A stretch of 64,000 nt of DNA from Trichoplax adhaerens (GCF_000150275.1 NW_002060949.1:271861-335860), one strand, 5' to 3'; positions 14,601 through 28,700 are shown, counted from the first letter of the stretch. Notes: generated by a model not told the origin, from the sequence alone. Translations and numbers: made by a program.

Positions 14601-16732
14601 AAGTATCTATACAATTTTCGTTCAAAGATACTATTACTTTACATTGATCCATACTTTCGAAAATTGCACAAAACAAGGTATGTAATAGCTATAACTTACT
14701 CGCTTGATCATCGCTGTTTTTAGCTATGGTTGTCGAACGTTGAGACTGTTTCGTTGGCAGTAATGCAGTAGTTGTAGTAGTAGCGGTTTTAATGCTTGTT
14801 GCTTTAATGTTTTGTTTTTCTACAGTGGATATTTGCCATTGATGTTGATATTTAATCTCTAAAATGTGATGTAGCTATGAGCTGAAATATTCACAATACC
14901 TATCGGATTAATTGGAGTAGTTTCCTTGTTAGAAGTTGATACATTGATAAAAACTTCTTGACTTGCTGACTTTCCCCATCCCGCACTTGTTTTAGCAGCT
15001 AGTTTTATCGTATACTTGCCACTTTTACCTGTAATCATACGATATGATCAGGATGCTATTTGTAAGTTAGCGTAAATGTTTAGCATCAATGCTACCTTAC
15101 CAAATTCAAATATTCCCTGTTAAAGAATTAGACATTCACAACTATCGTGTGCAGTACGTGTTATACTTACCTAGACTTGAAAAGTAATGGAACTTAAAAT
15201 CTGGCGGCAAGTGGTAAACATTTCCTGTATTGTTGTACAGGATGGAAATTTGATATTTTGTTACGGTATCTACATGAACATTTTTAGGCGATTGCCAGCG
15301 GACAATAATACTTGATTGGCCATATACTTCTAGTGTCATATTGGGTTTACCTGGAACTATAACGATTAATACTTTTACTACTGGGATGTTAGAGAATAGA
15401 ATTTACAAGATTTCGCATATTAAATTCCATGTTTAACGTACTCAAACTTGCTGTGGTACCCACAATTGTTAAGCGTGGATTATCAGCAGTTGCATTTAAT
15501 GATGTTACGTGAATCAGATAGCTGGAACTTGCTTTTAAATTGGAAATAAGGTATTTCTAAAAAATTTTAAAATTCGTCGAAATGAATATTTTTTTTCAAT
15601 TTCATTATTATTGTATAGCTTCTTGATGAAAATAAGAACAGCTAATGCTTTACTTAGTTATACTTTAGAGCTGCTACTTTATGAGATAATCTTTGTTCTA
15701 CCTGGATTTTCTTTACTTTAACTTCTCCTATTTTCATTAAATTTGAGACTAAATACCATTCAATTCTGTAAATAGATTGCTTGCTTGTTGATGGATTATT
15801 AAAAAACTTCCATCTAATTTCCATAGATGTTCTATTTTTGAATGATATCCTAATATTTTTCATGTTTTGGGTTCGTTCTGTAATGATTTTCATACATTTC
15901 GTATACAGTTAGGCATTATATAATGCAATTTGACAGCAACTGCATGGCATGCAGTACGAAGTGAAAACAACAATACAGAGCGGTTAGTAGGACAATTAGT
16001 CCATCTATTCATACCTTGAGATGGCATTTTAGTAGTCACCTTAACCGTTAGTTTACGACGAAGTGCAAAATCGTAGGCTATTACCGAAATAGTATATTTG
16101 GTGCGGGGCTTGAGACTAGTGACAACATAGCTTCTCTTGGATCCCGGCAACACTGTATTTCTAGCAGACGACGAATGTGATTGGCGAATCATAATTATAA
16201 ATTTTGCAATTTTGTACTTTGCTTCTTTAGTTATATTTAACCGCCATTCTAAGATAACTGTCGTTGAATTGATAATTTTAGTTTCCGTTATTTTCAACAT
16301 TGCCCCTGTCATTACAGAAATCATTATTATCATTAGTGATTAAAGTTGTGTTGGCTGTAAGTATATAACACCAGACGTTAATACATCTGTCCAACATAAA
16401 AATTTCAATAACATCTTTGAAATTAGCTAAAATCGTCATAAGAAGACATTTTTTATGTACTGTTTATGTAGATAAAATATATAACCATAAAGTTTAATAA
16501 TATAACTCTATTTCAATTTTGTCTTTACGGCTACACGTATATGGAATTCAAATATACTGTATGAATTTCAGTAGTCCAAATGAATTAAATTTTTACAGGT
16601 ACTTTTCACTTAAACATTACTTAGAAATATTCATATCAAAATTTATTCCTCACCTTTTCTAATATCGATATCGTTGGGCACCACCATAACGAATAAGCAC
16701 GACAACAGAGTTAAAAGTAGGTATCGATTCAT
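11645..16732 (-). CDS. FN3 receptor with LAR-like juxtamembrane domain, no phosphatase
   Basis: Single-pass type I membrane protein of about 869 residues from 18 exons: 16732-16654 (signal peptide MNRYLLLTLLSCLFVMVVP), 16305-16015 (FN3-1), 15877-15678 + 15556-15442 (FN3-2), 15356-15171 + 15028-14900 (FN3-3), 14819-14700 (Thr-rich linker), 14575-14469 + 14367-14169 (FN3-4), 14047-13945 and 13816-13522 (juxtamembrane domain), 13370-13328, 13197-13080 (TM), then cytoplasmic exons 12898-12804, 12686-12547, 12401-12243, 12041-11939, 11772-11645 ending in TAA. Phases close exactly from ATG to stop. The juxtamembrane part shows LPAYVTARF, LPINFTIGD and IYNRPL, the pattern found before the membrane in LAR-family phosphatases. 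The tail is only about 220 residues, polar, with a YVGL tyrosine motif and no phosphatase signature such as HCSAG. Exon phases match the neighbouring gene 1, pointing to a tandem paralogue that lost its Ig domains and enzyme. Confidence 0.8.
13080..13197 (-). other. Transmembrane exon of the FN3 receptor
   Basis: The exon encodes a short acidic stretch (IEDSLELELQ) followed by about 28 hydrophobic residues (VIISLPIIII...LTVVLIVLVAVIV) and an Arg at the exon end. The next exon (12898-12804) continues with the basic RKFYKNKHP. The acidic-outside, basic-inside order fits a type I stop-transfer segment. Acceptor CTTAG lies above 13197 and donor GTAAGA below 13080, with phase 1 in and phase 2 out. 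Confidence 0.85.
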
Positions 16733-19700
16733 ATTCTTATTGCGATTCAAAATCCGTGTTTATAATTTAAGCGACAGTGACTTTCTCTTTGGATACTAGC
16801 AATTAAAGTACGTTGAGTTATCTCAAATACTACTAACACATCAGCAATTGTGTATTCTAGACTAAGCCAAATCAGATAAATAAGGCAATAACATAAGTAT
16901 TTCTAGCCTGGTCTAGAGCGCTGCTAGATTGCTATCAGTGATAACAAATAACAGTTAGATTAATTACAGATACAACTGTGTCATAATACTTAAAGAATGA
17001 TGCGTTGGTAAGTCGTTTGATCGTTTAAATGGTAACTCCTGGCAGAAATTCATTTCAAGTTTAAAATATAAATTATTTCAAACTATTGTTTAAAAGAATT
17101 TTGTAAGTCTATTCATTGTTATAGTTAGGACAAGCTCCTCCCCACAGTCCATGCCAGCACTTAGCGAATAAAGAGTTATCTTGTTCTTTCCCATCTATAT
17201 TATTTAGGAATGCTTGAATATTTGTTATGAAACATTTTAATTGCATTTATTCAACATTATAGATGATACATTATTATTACTGAAAGGATACAACTATAAA
17301 AATATTTGCTATGCATTACGATTTGGCAATAAAGTAATACTAGCTCACATGTATAACTTTGTCCCTAAGTGAGGATTGTAAAATTTAATATTCTATATTA
17401 CAATTTATTTTCCTTCGATTATAATTATAATTTATTTTGAAAATTTGCCATTTCATTTCTCAGCCTAATCAGTACTGAGAAACTGACTTCTTAAATTCAC
17501 ATCGAGAGCTATCGGTAACACTCTCTCATCGCATCTACTGAAGCAACACGTATGAAATTGCTCTTTCCTTTTGGTTATAATTCTCAACCGGATCTGCTTA
17601 GAATACGAATATTTTCAATTTATATTACAACAGCCCACTGATAAATAATTTAAAGTTTTGCGTAAGCGTTCCAAATAATTTATTAATACAGTGAAAAATG
17701 ATTCTGAAGATAGCGATGAATGCCGCATGTTGATTACATTTTATGGTCAATTTCTGTGGTAAAAATTTGTATTGGAACTATATGATTCCTTTGTTGAACT
17801 TTAAGATTTCAACAGGTGGTAATATCATTTCCCAGTAATTAAGCTTAATGCCTTCAAATCCGATGCCATTGTAATGTAAATAAAGGACAAACAATAAAAG
17901 TAAAGGAATTAGGCTTGGCATCACCAAGGTAACAAATTATAAGATTTAAATATTAAGCGTCTACATCTGCGTTTAATTAGATCTTTTCTCACGAGTCACG
18001 CACGACAAGAATGCTTGGCACTATCTAAATTATCATGACATTATTGTTGTCACAGGGAGCACACTGATAAAATTTTAGTCTTGTTTATGTTATAAGTGGC
18101 AGTATTAGCTAGCTAGCCTAGGCTACACTATTTTATTGCATTAAGAAATACATCGATAACTATTTTTTTTAAAGCATAATCACGGTAGTAGGCTGTAACT
18201 AAATTCCACAGTGAAGCATTAACTTCGGCAGCATTTTACTATATGCACACCTCTTACTAGATCAAAGACATCTCTACGACGATACGTATAGATTATCTTG
18301 TATTCAAATACTATCTACATTTCTTCTAATCGAGCACAAATATTTGTATTCCATTAAAGAAACTATAAGTCATAAACTAATAGGATTAAGCCAAGGTAGC
18401 TGAATATGGGCAAGATCTCTTTTAAAGAGAAGGATAGTTCAGTAAAAGAATAACTGTACTGTACGGTCTGTGTCTGTACCGTGGTCGATTCTTCAATTCG
18501 TCCTCAAAGCGTTATCGTTAATTATTAATAACAACGTATTTTGTATTTTGTATAGTAAAAGAGTTCATCGAATAATTTATGAATCGGTTGATTAGCTAGG
18601 TATTTTTACTAATCAGTAAGATGAATTTGTGTAATAATGTATACTCTTACTTTAGTGGAGATCAATCATGTCTATCTTCATATTCATATGCTACCATGCT
18701 AAGACAAGACATGAATAATTGACATACACTTGAGGTTGAAACATGCGCCTAAAAATGGCGCAAACTTTTGTTTTACTACACATGCTCATTAGCTTAACAG
18801 CTGGATGTCTTATTAAAACTACTACCGTAAAATTTCCTAAAATGAATACAGTAGCCTGCAGATTAATTCGTTTACTAGTACCGTACGTATATATTAAAAT
18901 GGTTGGAGATTTTCAGATGGTAAAAATTACTGGCTTTACGGTAACATTCTGTTACGTCCCTCCCAGAAAAATACTGGCAATTGCATGTGATAATAGCCAT
19001 AACAAGTCATTGCTATTAATCGTGAATTTTAACTTTAACTTTATGTCAGGGTTATGGGTCAGTTAGAAATAGCTAGCTTTACTTAAAATATAAATCTTGC
19101 CAGCTTTGAAACGTTAGCAATTAAGGTTACACGATAAATATCTAAAAACATTCTGCACATGAATGTGCCCTAATATAGTACATTGATAAATAATATTGTC
19201 CTCAACTTTATTCTGAAGAATGTACGCGTAAGGGTGATAAAAATAGTTTAAAATATTGCTCTACTAAGTACAGTACCATTGCGATGTGAGGGTAAATGTA
19301 GGATGGTATATCTAATGTGATCGAAGGCCAGGTATGTCGGTTTAAATTCATCCATGCTTTGTTATAATATTATAAATTTAATTGTTAATGAATATGCAAT
19401 ATTAGAATTCAGGACAGCATCTATACTTCGTATTGTAATTACGGAGCTTATTCCATTTAATTTTAAATTAGCACGTTGCAATTTTATGCACTAATAGATC
19501 TTGAAGGGAAGCAAAAGCTTTATTATTAGCAAAGTTTCATGATTTTAAAGCGTTGAATTAAAAGGTATACAGATCAGTCAAATGTTGTGTATTATATTAT
19601 CAAGAGTTTTATCAAGTTATACTAACAAATGTACAAGAATATGCGCTTCACTTATTAAAAAATTTATTGAACGACTAACGTACCGAATATTGCGATCTGT

Positions 19701-22013
19701 ATTTACATTGAATTCTTTAATAAATTGCTTTAAAGTGCTAATTAGCTTGGATTTCCGAGAGTACTAAATTATAGTAATCATGGTTTAGCTTTAAATTTTA
19801 TCTTCTACAGCACTTATAGTATAACTACAAAAGTCCACTAAGATCGACCAACAATCTTAAAGCAGATCTTATATAAGTAAAATATACTAGGTTCTGTTAT
19901 CAACCAAATAAATTATTTTTCTAAAGCTACAGTAAAAATAGAATTACTGAACCAATACAGCTTACATGAATTGAAGTTTGTGAAATATATAATTGAGATT
20001 GCGGCATTTATTATTTACTGATTGACTAGAATTTAACGGCACATCATTTTGATGCAAACAATAATTAGTTACGTTTTAAGATGTTTTGATATAGGCTATT
20101 ATTGCAGTAATTTTCAAGTTTAACTGTAAAGTTAATTTGTCACTTTAAACATATTAAGTATTTTAGATTATTATATCAAATTACATGACTGATATAATTG
20201 CGTAAAGTTAACTTGTATTTATACTGGACTTCTGAAATGCTCGTATTCAGACATAATTAAATCATTAAATCTATGGCCACAACTGTGGCCATACCTGAAT
20301 CATAGACCTCAATACTCAGCTATCCGTATCTAAAAGTCTATAACTGAGCCCTACACGTAAACTATACACGCTCGGTATTTTAATCAAGTAATCAATTTGA
20401 ATTATATATTATGCCGATAAGAAGCGAATTATATGCAGCATCCAACTAGTGATTACGTAATTATAAATTGTCTAAATCAATAATTATACGAAAATTTTAA
20501 AGCTAAAAATGATTTACAGGCTCATTAATTGTAGATGACGTAATGATTTGTCGAAATACGCAGGATATTTTATAGGCCGAAGGCATAAAGATGATTGTAT
20601 TTGCCATTGACTTAACATAAAGGTAGATAATTTTGCATGGTTAACGAAATGATATTCTCCTATGTAAATTAGCGTTGAATCACTGGCTAAAAAGTTTAAA
20701 AGGCTTGACCGGATTCTAACCTAATAATTGAAATTCACCGAGCTATTTTTAACTACGATTAATTAGTAATTAATGAAAGGCAAGCATTCTATATGAGTTT
20801 CCAAACGTTGTGCGAATACTGTACGTGGCCTTGGTCGTGATTAACAGGGTAAAAATTATAATAATGCAACGGTATTTTGTAGAACATATCTTGAATAGGC
20901 GTACATCTCTAATCAATTTTGGAAATTCATGCTTATTGTGATGGAGAGTTCGAAGAGTCTGCGGACGGGGACTTCTTAAGCATTTCACAATAATGATGCG
21001 AGGGGCTATTAAAAAAAGAGATATTTATTGTAGAGAATAACTAGGTACAGAGTAGTAGTTGCTGGTAGATCAGAGTGTAAGCTGTTGTGAAGTAACGTGT
21101 GTAGATACTAACACTAACAAGTGCGACTGACAAATCTGAGGTAGAAATGGTCAGTATTTATAATTTTAGAGAGAGAGAACACATGCAGAGAACAATTTTG
21201 TAAAATTAGATACATTATATACCATAAACAGGCTATATAATAGTAAATGATTGTAGCAAAAAGCGAAGACTGTAGGTGCCATAAATAACTAAACATGACA
21301 AGCTATATTTGAGCATAGTTGAAATAGACTGTAGAGGTATTTATGTTCAGAACATAATAAAATGTCTATATTTAAAAATATATCTAAAACTACAGTAAAA
21401 CTAAATACATAACCCTAATTCTTGCAGTTGGCTTAACGAAATCACGGGTAGATGGCTACCAGCTTTTGCTTAGTGCTATAAATTTCTGTTTATAGAATTA
21501 TGGCCCTAGCAAATAAAAATTACGTTGCTAAAATAAAATTTGAAGATGTAAACGAGCCCGAGTGCGTTGATTCTACGGAATCTCTAAACTAATTATCAAT
21601 CATTAAATTATCAAACACACAATTCCATAGTATACTCGTACAGCCGAACGCATCATATTTTTGCCTCACACTAACATTTTAAAGTGATTTTTATGTAGTT
21701 CTACAATTTCTTGATTGAATGGCTCTTACGTCAACAACAAAAACTTTTTAAATAATTCTAAAATTGATTATTTATTTTACCTAAGTAAAAACCCATCAAC
21801 AAATAGTTATATAGTCTAGTTTCATCATGGTAGAGTATTTTGACGTATATAAGATACACAACTCTTGATGACTCATAGTTTTCTGTATTTTGAATATTGC
21901 CTAAATCGTATCTACTAACTTCTTCAGTAACATTTTAGTGTGAAATTAGCGAAAAAACCTAGTACTTATGTTTACTTCATTGAAAAACCTACCACATTGC
22001 CGTATTTGGTGAA
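16733..22013. other. Intergenic, divergent gene starts
   Basis: This 5.3 kb AT-rich stretch lies between the 5' end of the minus-strand FN3 receptor (16732) and the 5' end of the plus-strand SRCR/EGF receptor (22014), so it probably carries both promoters. I see no supported exon. The 107-codon plus frame at 18743-19066 has a hydrophobic start but no recognisable fold. One perfect 22 bp inverted repeat lies at 20272-20293. No TACTGTACAGTA-type clusters like those after 49 kb are present. Confidence 0.5.
20272..20293. repeat. Perfect 22 bp inverted repeat
   Basis: TATGGCCACA and TGTGGCCATA are exact reverse complements separated by AC. It is GC-richer than its surroundings and lies in otherwise featureless intergenic DNA, about 1.7 kb upstream of the SRCR/EGF receptor start. 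It could be a binding site for a dimeric factor or chance. Confidence 0.6.
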
Positions 22014-25000
22014 ATGAATTCATTTCTTTCGTATTTGCTGCTATTGCTAACTGTAAGAGATGAGAATAATATTTTTCTGATCCTGTTGTAGTGATGCTAC
22101 CTGTAAAATAGAAATAACTTTCAAAGTTTGAATGCGATTTTTAGTGCTAGTCAAAAATTTCACTCTAGCAAAGCTATAATGTAATGACTAAAGTAGTAAA
22201 AAAATCTAATCTATTTAATCCGTAAATCATTTTAAACTCTTCCTGTTACTTTAGAGTATCATAGCCGTTTGATATGATTGAGAACACTTCAGAAAAAGTT
22301 ATATTAGTTTCTGATCTAATTTTACTGTAATATTGGGAATTATGATAATCGTTGTACAGTAATGAATTTAAATAGCAAAATGTTTGTTAGTTTAGAAAGA
22401 AATACATGAACAGAAATTTTTGATTGTTAACTTGTTAAAAATTCTCATTAGAAGCGATTAACTTTAATTTTTGAAAAATTTTTATTCTGTCAGCAAATGT
22501 AACTAGCAAAGGATCACTTACAAAATATAGTAACAGTTGCAGTAAATGCCGCTAGTTTAATGATTGCAGATGAAGTGCTCCTGTTAGTTACTAATTTAAT
22601 ACTTTGTTTCTTCAACAATTCTGATTATATAATTACTATACCTATGTTATAATTGATAATAGATAATAAATATATTAGGGGCTCTAAATGAACAATTTAA
22701 AAATGGTAAGTCGTTCAGTTCTACGGTTTCTGCTATAAATTTGTAAGGATTTTTCAGGTCCGAATAGCTAACTGCATGTGAAAGTGAAGATTTAAGCATG
22801 ATATTTAGTACTATAGCAAATTGATTCGTTCCTTTAATATACTTGATTACTATCCTACGCAGTTACAAGCATCATTATAGAAACTTTCTTTTCGCATTTT
22901 AGGCGATCTAAAAGTATGTCAACGTAATAGATGCGATGCTGGATTGTGTTATTTAAAAGGTCGTACTGAGATATGTGTATGCTACGATGGATATTTCGGA
23001 GATCGATGTCAGCATGGTAAGTGAAATAGATTTAAGCTTAAACTATTGTAAATTTCTTGTTCGGCAAGTGTAGCTAGATGTTTCTGATAACTTACCATTA
23101 AATCTGTTATTTATTGCATAAACTCTCTAGCGGTTCCTTATCCATTAAATCCTTGCCACAGTAATCCATGCCATTATGGGAAATGTATTTCATATCGCTT
23201 TCGTGATACTCTACTAAACAAGCTTGTATCATCTTATTTATGCCAATGCAATGAAACTACGATCAATTCTGAATGTCACAATGGTAAATTACTATACTTT
23301 CACCGTGGCTGTTTCTATACTTATTCAAATCTTATTGCTGGCAAATGATATTGTCTACGGGTACACAGAAAGAAGAGTTTAAAGTCCTACCTAAACTAGA
23401 TTTAATAATCAGACACATCCACAATGTTGTTTTTAGGAAATAGAGGGATGCAGCTATCACGAATTAATATGATCATAGCTGAAGAGCACTAAGTACCGTA
23501 ATGGCTGCAGCAACTCAGATATGATCAGTAATTAATTGGGTTTTGTACTTATGGAATAGAAGTTACTTGTTGAGTGCAACTATAAGGCTGAACATACTGC
23601 AATATATCTGGTACATCATAGCAGTAAAGAGTAGTAGCAAATAATTGTAGTCGTTTATAAAGTACAGTACCCCTTTTAATACTGATTATAATTATCGATT
23701 TTCGCATGAAAGCAGTTTTTGCGAATTCGGTATGTTACTTACCTACAATTGATCACACCCCTATTATTAAATCAGGGATTTTTGTCGGAAGTCCTTGATC
23801 AAATATTATTTGGTTTAAATAATAGATCAAAAGCAAACGATTTTGTACTGTTAATAATAACTACAGTAGCCGCTGATAACATAATTAATACTAATTTAAA
23901 ACCTTTAGTACAAATTTAAATTCTAGGTTAATCAGCTAAGAATCTTTCATAATAGATACGATTCTTTAAAATATTAATATTCTAGCTGTCCGATCCTACC
24001 GTCACGTATAATTATATTCGTATATGCAATAATCACAATTTCTTAAAAACTTATCTTAATCTTGAAGATAGTGTTAAATTTAGAAGTTCGACATATCTAT
24101 TTTTTTCGTGAGATATTTAATACACTGGCAGATTGCTAAAGCTTCGTATTTTATTTCATGGTCATAGTTACTCGCTGCTTCCAACCCTGTGCAAGTAACC
24201 CTTGTGTAAATGGTATTTGCACGGTTAGTAATAATAAAAATGGCTTTAATTGCCTTTGTAAGAGTCGATGGACGGGTAAAGCTTGCGAAATTGAAGGTAA
24301 ATGACATAGAAAATTTTTTTTAATTTCTTGGTTTACTAAGAGCGACTGTTCTAGTAAATCTGAAAGTATTACAGGAAAGTAGTTTCTAGACTAGGTTTGA
24401 TAAACAAAATGTATAGAATAATGATTTAATTTATCCTGCCTATCTCTTTCAGGCAATGAGTAGATTTAGACTGTTCACTACTATACTAGATACTAGTCAT
24501 TGTAAGATTACATATCAAATGGAAAGGGATTGTGCAATTTTAATTATACATTAATTTGTGAAGATATATAATACGATAGTAATTGCATAATTCAGTCCTT
24601 TATATCGTAAATGAATGTTAACAAAATAACTAGATATCTGAAAAATCTTCTGAATACAATACTTCAGAACTCACTACTTTATAGAATAAATAAATTTACT
24701 TATAACAGAAAAAATAAAATCGTAAATTACTTATGTCACTGGACCGTTGAGAAAATTGGTCTCCTACAAACGACGTTCTTGAAGATACGATCTTCAGTAA
24801 TTGATAGGGATTGTATTCTAAAAGAAGTATTAAAGGGACCTTTTACTACTTAGGCACATTTATAAATGATAATGCATAGATTTTCGTAATACAGGTATCT
24901 AAGGATCGAAAGGCGTGCTCTTTACTCTAGCTATAATTGTAATTTTGCACGTTGAAGTTTCTTTGCAAATGACAATGCCGATAATATAAAGAAAACAAAC

Positions 25001-25717
25001 TACTTTAGGCGAGTGTATGGTCAGTTACCAAGTTAAAGTATTATACAAGTATGCGAAGTATCACGAGCAGAGTGTTCGATCAGTAAATATGATTTAGAGA
25101 TAGATAATGCAGATTTTGCCTCATTATATAGTATAGCTTACAATTTAAATCAAATAAGCTAGACTACAGATAATTGCATTTATTAAATTGTAATTTGAAG
25201 ATTCGAAAAGTAAATTAGATTATTTATTGCTATAAAATTTAAACTGTTCAACCGTTTTGTGGCGTTGTACTTATTTACTTATAAATGACAATATCCGTCA
25301 TAGGATAATTTACAAGACTATCCTAATTTTATTAGTAAAGAATCCTTGTGCTTCCAATCCTTGCTTATACAATGGGATATGCTCAGTTAGAAATGAATCA
25401 ACGGATTATGTTTGCTCTTGCAGAAATTCTTATACTGGACGAAATTGCGATACAGGTGGTAACTCTTTCTTTAATACCAGATCTAAGCAGATCATGATGT
25501 AATTAATTTAGTTTAGATTAATACTCGGACAATTGTAATCTAGAATAGCGTCATGCAATGGTAAATTTAATATTAATCGTTATTTCCTTTTTAACAGAAG
25601 TAACTTGGGCAGGATGCTTATCGAACCCATGTCCAAACAATGCTACTTGCGTATTAAGTAATTATGCCTATTCGTGCATATGCCCTCCTTTATACTACGG
25701 CAATAATTGCCAGCATG
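22014..25717 (+). other. Signal peptide and EGF1-5 exons of the SRCR/EGF receptor
   Basis: Exons: 22014-22052 (MNSFLSYLLLLLT, phase 0 out), 22663-22705 (IINILGALNEQFKNG, phase 1 out), 22903-23016 (EGF1, six Cys, ends GYFGDRCQH), 23131-23283 (EGF2, with a long insert before the CQC motif), 24168-24296 (EGF3), 25336-25455 (EGF4, CASNPCLYNGIC), 25598-25717 (EGF5, CLSNPCPNNATC). The two introns on either side of EGF3 (23284-24167 and 24297-25335) are unusually long for this gene. I find no exon in them; the 80-codon frame at 24611-24853 is low-complexity, rich in Lys, Asn and Leu. Confidence 0.8.
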
Positions 25718-28700
25718 GTAATAAGTGCATTAACCTACTTAATGTATAAGAATTATTAGCTCAAACAAATATTTGCGTAGCTGCAAGAAAAGATGCAATC
25801 GACATTCTGTTGGAGGCTTTATACTACGTCATTTAAAATAAATTTCATAGTGTTGCTGCTTAAGTTAACGTTTCTAAATTAAATCTATGCTTAGGTCCCG
25901 TTAAAACTGGAGAAATTCAGTTATCAGGAATATATCATGGCATCCCTCTGGTTTATTTTAATAATACTTGGGGCTCGATCTGTTTAGAAACAAAATTTCA
26001 TCTGGATAAATTCTTTATTTCCAATGTGATATGCATGCAGCTTGGTTACAGAGGAGCTATCACATCGTTTCACTCTTCCCCAAATTTCGACATATCGCCA
26101 ATTTTACTTGTTTACCGCTGTTTTCAGAAATCTATGTCCATTGGTCAATGTAATACAAGAGATTTTGGAGACGTTTCTTCATGCTTACCATCAGACACAC
26201 TGAATATTATTTGCGATCGTAGTAGGACACAAAAAAATGCAACTTACTAACATATAATTTAATAAACCTTTATGGCTTTAATTTCTACAGTAGTATAACT
26301 TATCATGAGAGACTAAACAACTGTTTTTTATCTTAAATAGGGGACATAAACTGCAAAGAATCAGATCAACGTATCTGCAGCTTGACAAATCACAAATGTC
26401 GAAAAGATGTGCGCGGTGTAACTTGTATTTGTGCACAGGATTATACAGGGAAATTATGTGAAGTTAAAATAGGTAAAGTTAAACTTTAACCTGTAAGCAG
26501 TATCTGGGTTTGCTTTCATTTAAACGCATCTCTTTCTGTATATGATCTTATACGTTTGTTGTGAAACTGTACCACATAATCCCTATAAAACTAAATTTAA
26601 TTCTTTTACACTAATAGTGTGATTGTTGAAAGCTAAATCTAGTTTAAAGATTGCGTAAATTTGTTATTTAAACAGGATGCAATCTGGGATAGATTTATAA
26701 ATTCCTTTTAACTTTCTATCTTGTTACTCTGTATTTTCGTCGCGTGCTTAGCTATAGCTCACCATTGCTAGCTTACAACTTACTGTAAAATAAATATTTA
26801 ATACTAGTTTTAAATACATCATATGCTTATATGTCTATTATAATTAAAGTTGAACCAGCCGAAGGAGCTATTCGATTGAAAGATGAGAATGCAGGTTCTA
26901 ACTTTAAAACAGTGGAGATTTATCACCATGGATTTTGGGGTGGCATCTATGCCAATACAACCAATTTGCCCGAAGCTACCGTTATATGCAGACAACTAGG
27001 CTACAAATTTGTTACTTGGTATTCATGTTGTCCAACTAATTGTAACATGAAAATATGGGTTAATGGATTGCATTGCTTGGGAAATGAAAGCAAGTTAGCC
27101 GACTGCCAAGTAAAATATGGAGCAAGCAAATCTGTAGATAGCCGATTTCTACTAAAAATAAATTGTCAAGGTGTGATTTTACAATTACACTTTAAAAATT
27201 TTCGCTGAGCGAAATGTAATGTAATTAATAATACTGGAAATCAAGTATAAACTGTAAAATTAGTTTATTACAAATGCTATCTATCTATGCATGTTACTAA
27301 ATACACCTACTGTATTCATTTATGAGATGAAGAAGTAATATATATATTTATTTTTTAGCGATGTGAGTTCATGTAGGTAACTACGTAATTCACTACTGTG
27401 TAGTTTATGTACTTTCAGTAGGGTTTATTTACTTGTCACAAATAGAGCCTAATAATATGAGAGGATTACTATTACTTAATTCAAAAATCGCCGCTGTAAA
27501 TTTATTCGTCTTCTGCTCATCCTAACTATTTCAGAAGTATTTATTGCTGCGGTATGATTGCAAAGCGATACTGCATAAATTATATCTCAGATCGAGTTTC
27601 CATAGGGCAGTGAGATTATTATAAGTATACTTCTATCATCTACCTATCGCGTTGTTGTCAGATAGTAATTTGTTACCCTTCGAGAGGTAAAATTAACTGG
27701 CATCCATTGAATTAATCTAACTAGGCTCAAGTTGAAAAATAAAAAGTGATTAAAGTGATGTTTTTAATTTTATTCTTTAGATAATATTTGTCACAAGGCC
27801 TGTGCAAATGGAACATGTATAAAGTCATCCATAAAAATCGGCAATATTAATTTTCAAAAGCCAGAGTGCCAGTGCTTCCCAGGTTACTTTGGAAATCGCT
27901 GCCAATTTTTTAATCACTGCCAGAATTTACCGTGCTCAAATAATGGAACTTGTGAAGTTGTCGGGTTTGAATATAGATGCCATTGCAGGCCAGAGTATTA
28001 CGGAAAAAATTGCGAGCACGGTAATTTTAATACTATTGCTAATAAAAAAGAATTGAACTTTGGTATTTGCAAGATTTTGATTCAATTTAATAAATTTTAC
28101 GATGTAGATCCGAGCAGTTTTGGTAATGTTATTTTAAGTAGTTCGATTTCTAACGCTACAGCAAAAGGATATGTTAAAATTTTTACTGGTGGTCAGTGGC
28201 TATATTATTGCCCATTGGTCTCATTGTCTGTTATAAAATCAGCACGAGTCGTTTGCCAGCAACTGGGGTTTGCTGGCTATGTTAGATTTTCATGGCATCG
28301 TATAACTAAAATCAATATACAACTATCTCCAATAACTCACTTGTCATGTTCAGGCTTCGAAACTTCGATATTGCAGTGTAATAGCACAAGAGCAGATATA
28401 TCGAATAGTACAAATGGACGTAAATGTCTATTTATTACTTGCTTAGGTAAGGTAAAATTAGGAATTTTGCTGTAATTTAGTGAATTATAAATCATTCATT
28501 TATTAAAATTAGAATTGCTTCGATGCTATGACAATTATTTTAAGTAATACAACTTTAATTATAGCGTTAAACCTGATTGTAACCGTATAGTATATTTGCA
28601 ATTTATAGAAAGGAATGAATGTGCTTCTAATCCTTGCAGCAACGGAGCAACATGTGCGAATATGTTTTATGGCTATAAATGTCTGTGTCCTCCAAATTAT

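Noticed and set aside
18743-19066. 107-codon plus-strand frame with a signal-peptide-like start (MAQTFVLLHMLISLTAG), considered as gene or first exon of the SRCR/EGF receptor
   Set aside because: No recognisable domain follows, and no donor continues it in a phase that reaches EGF1. The exon pair at 22014 and 22663 fits phase and signal-peptide logic much better.
24611-24853. 80-codon frame in an intron of the SRCR/EGF receptor
   Set aside because: Low-complexity Asn/Lys/Leu composition expected from AT-rich DNA, no splice context, no domain.
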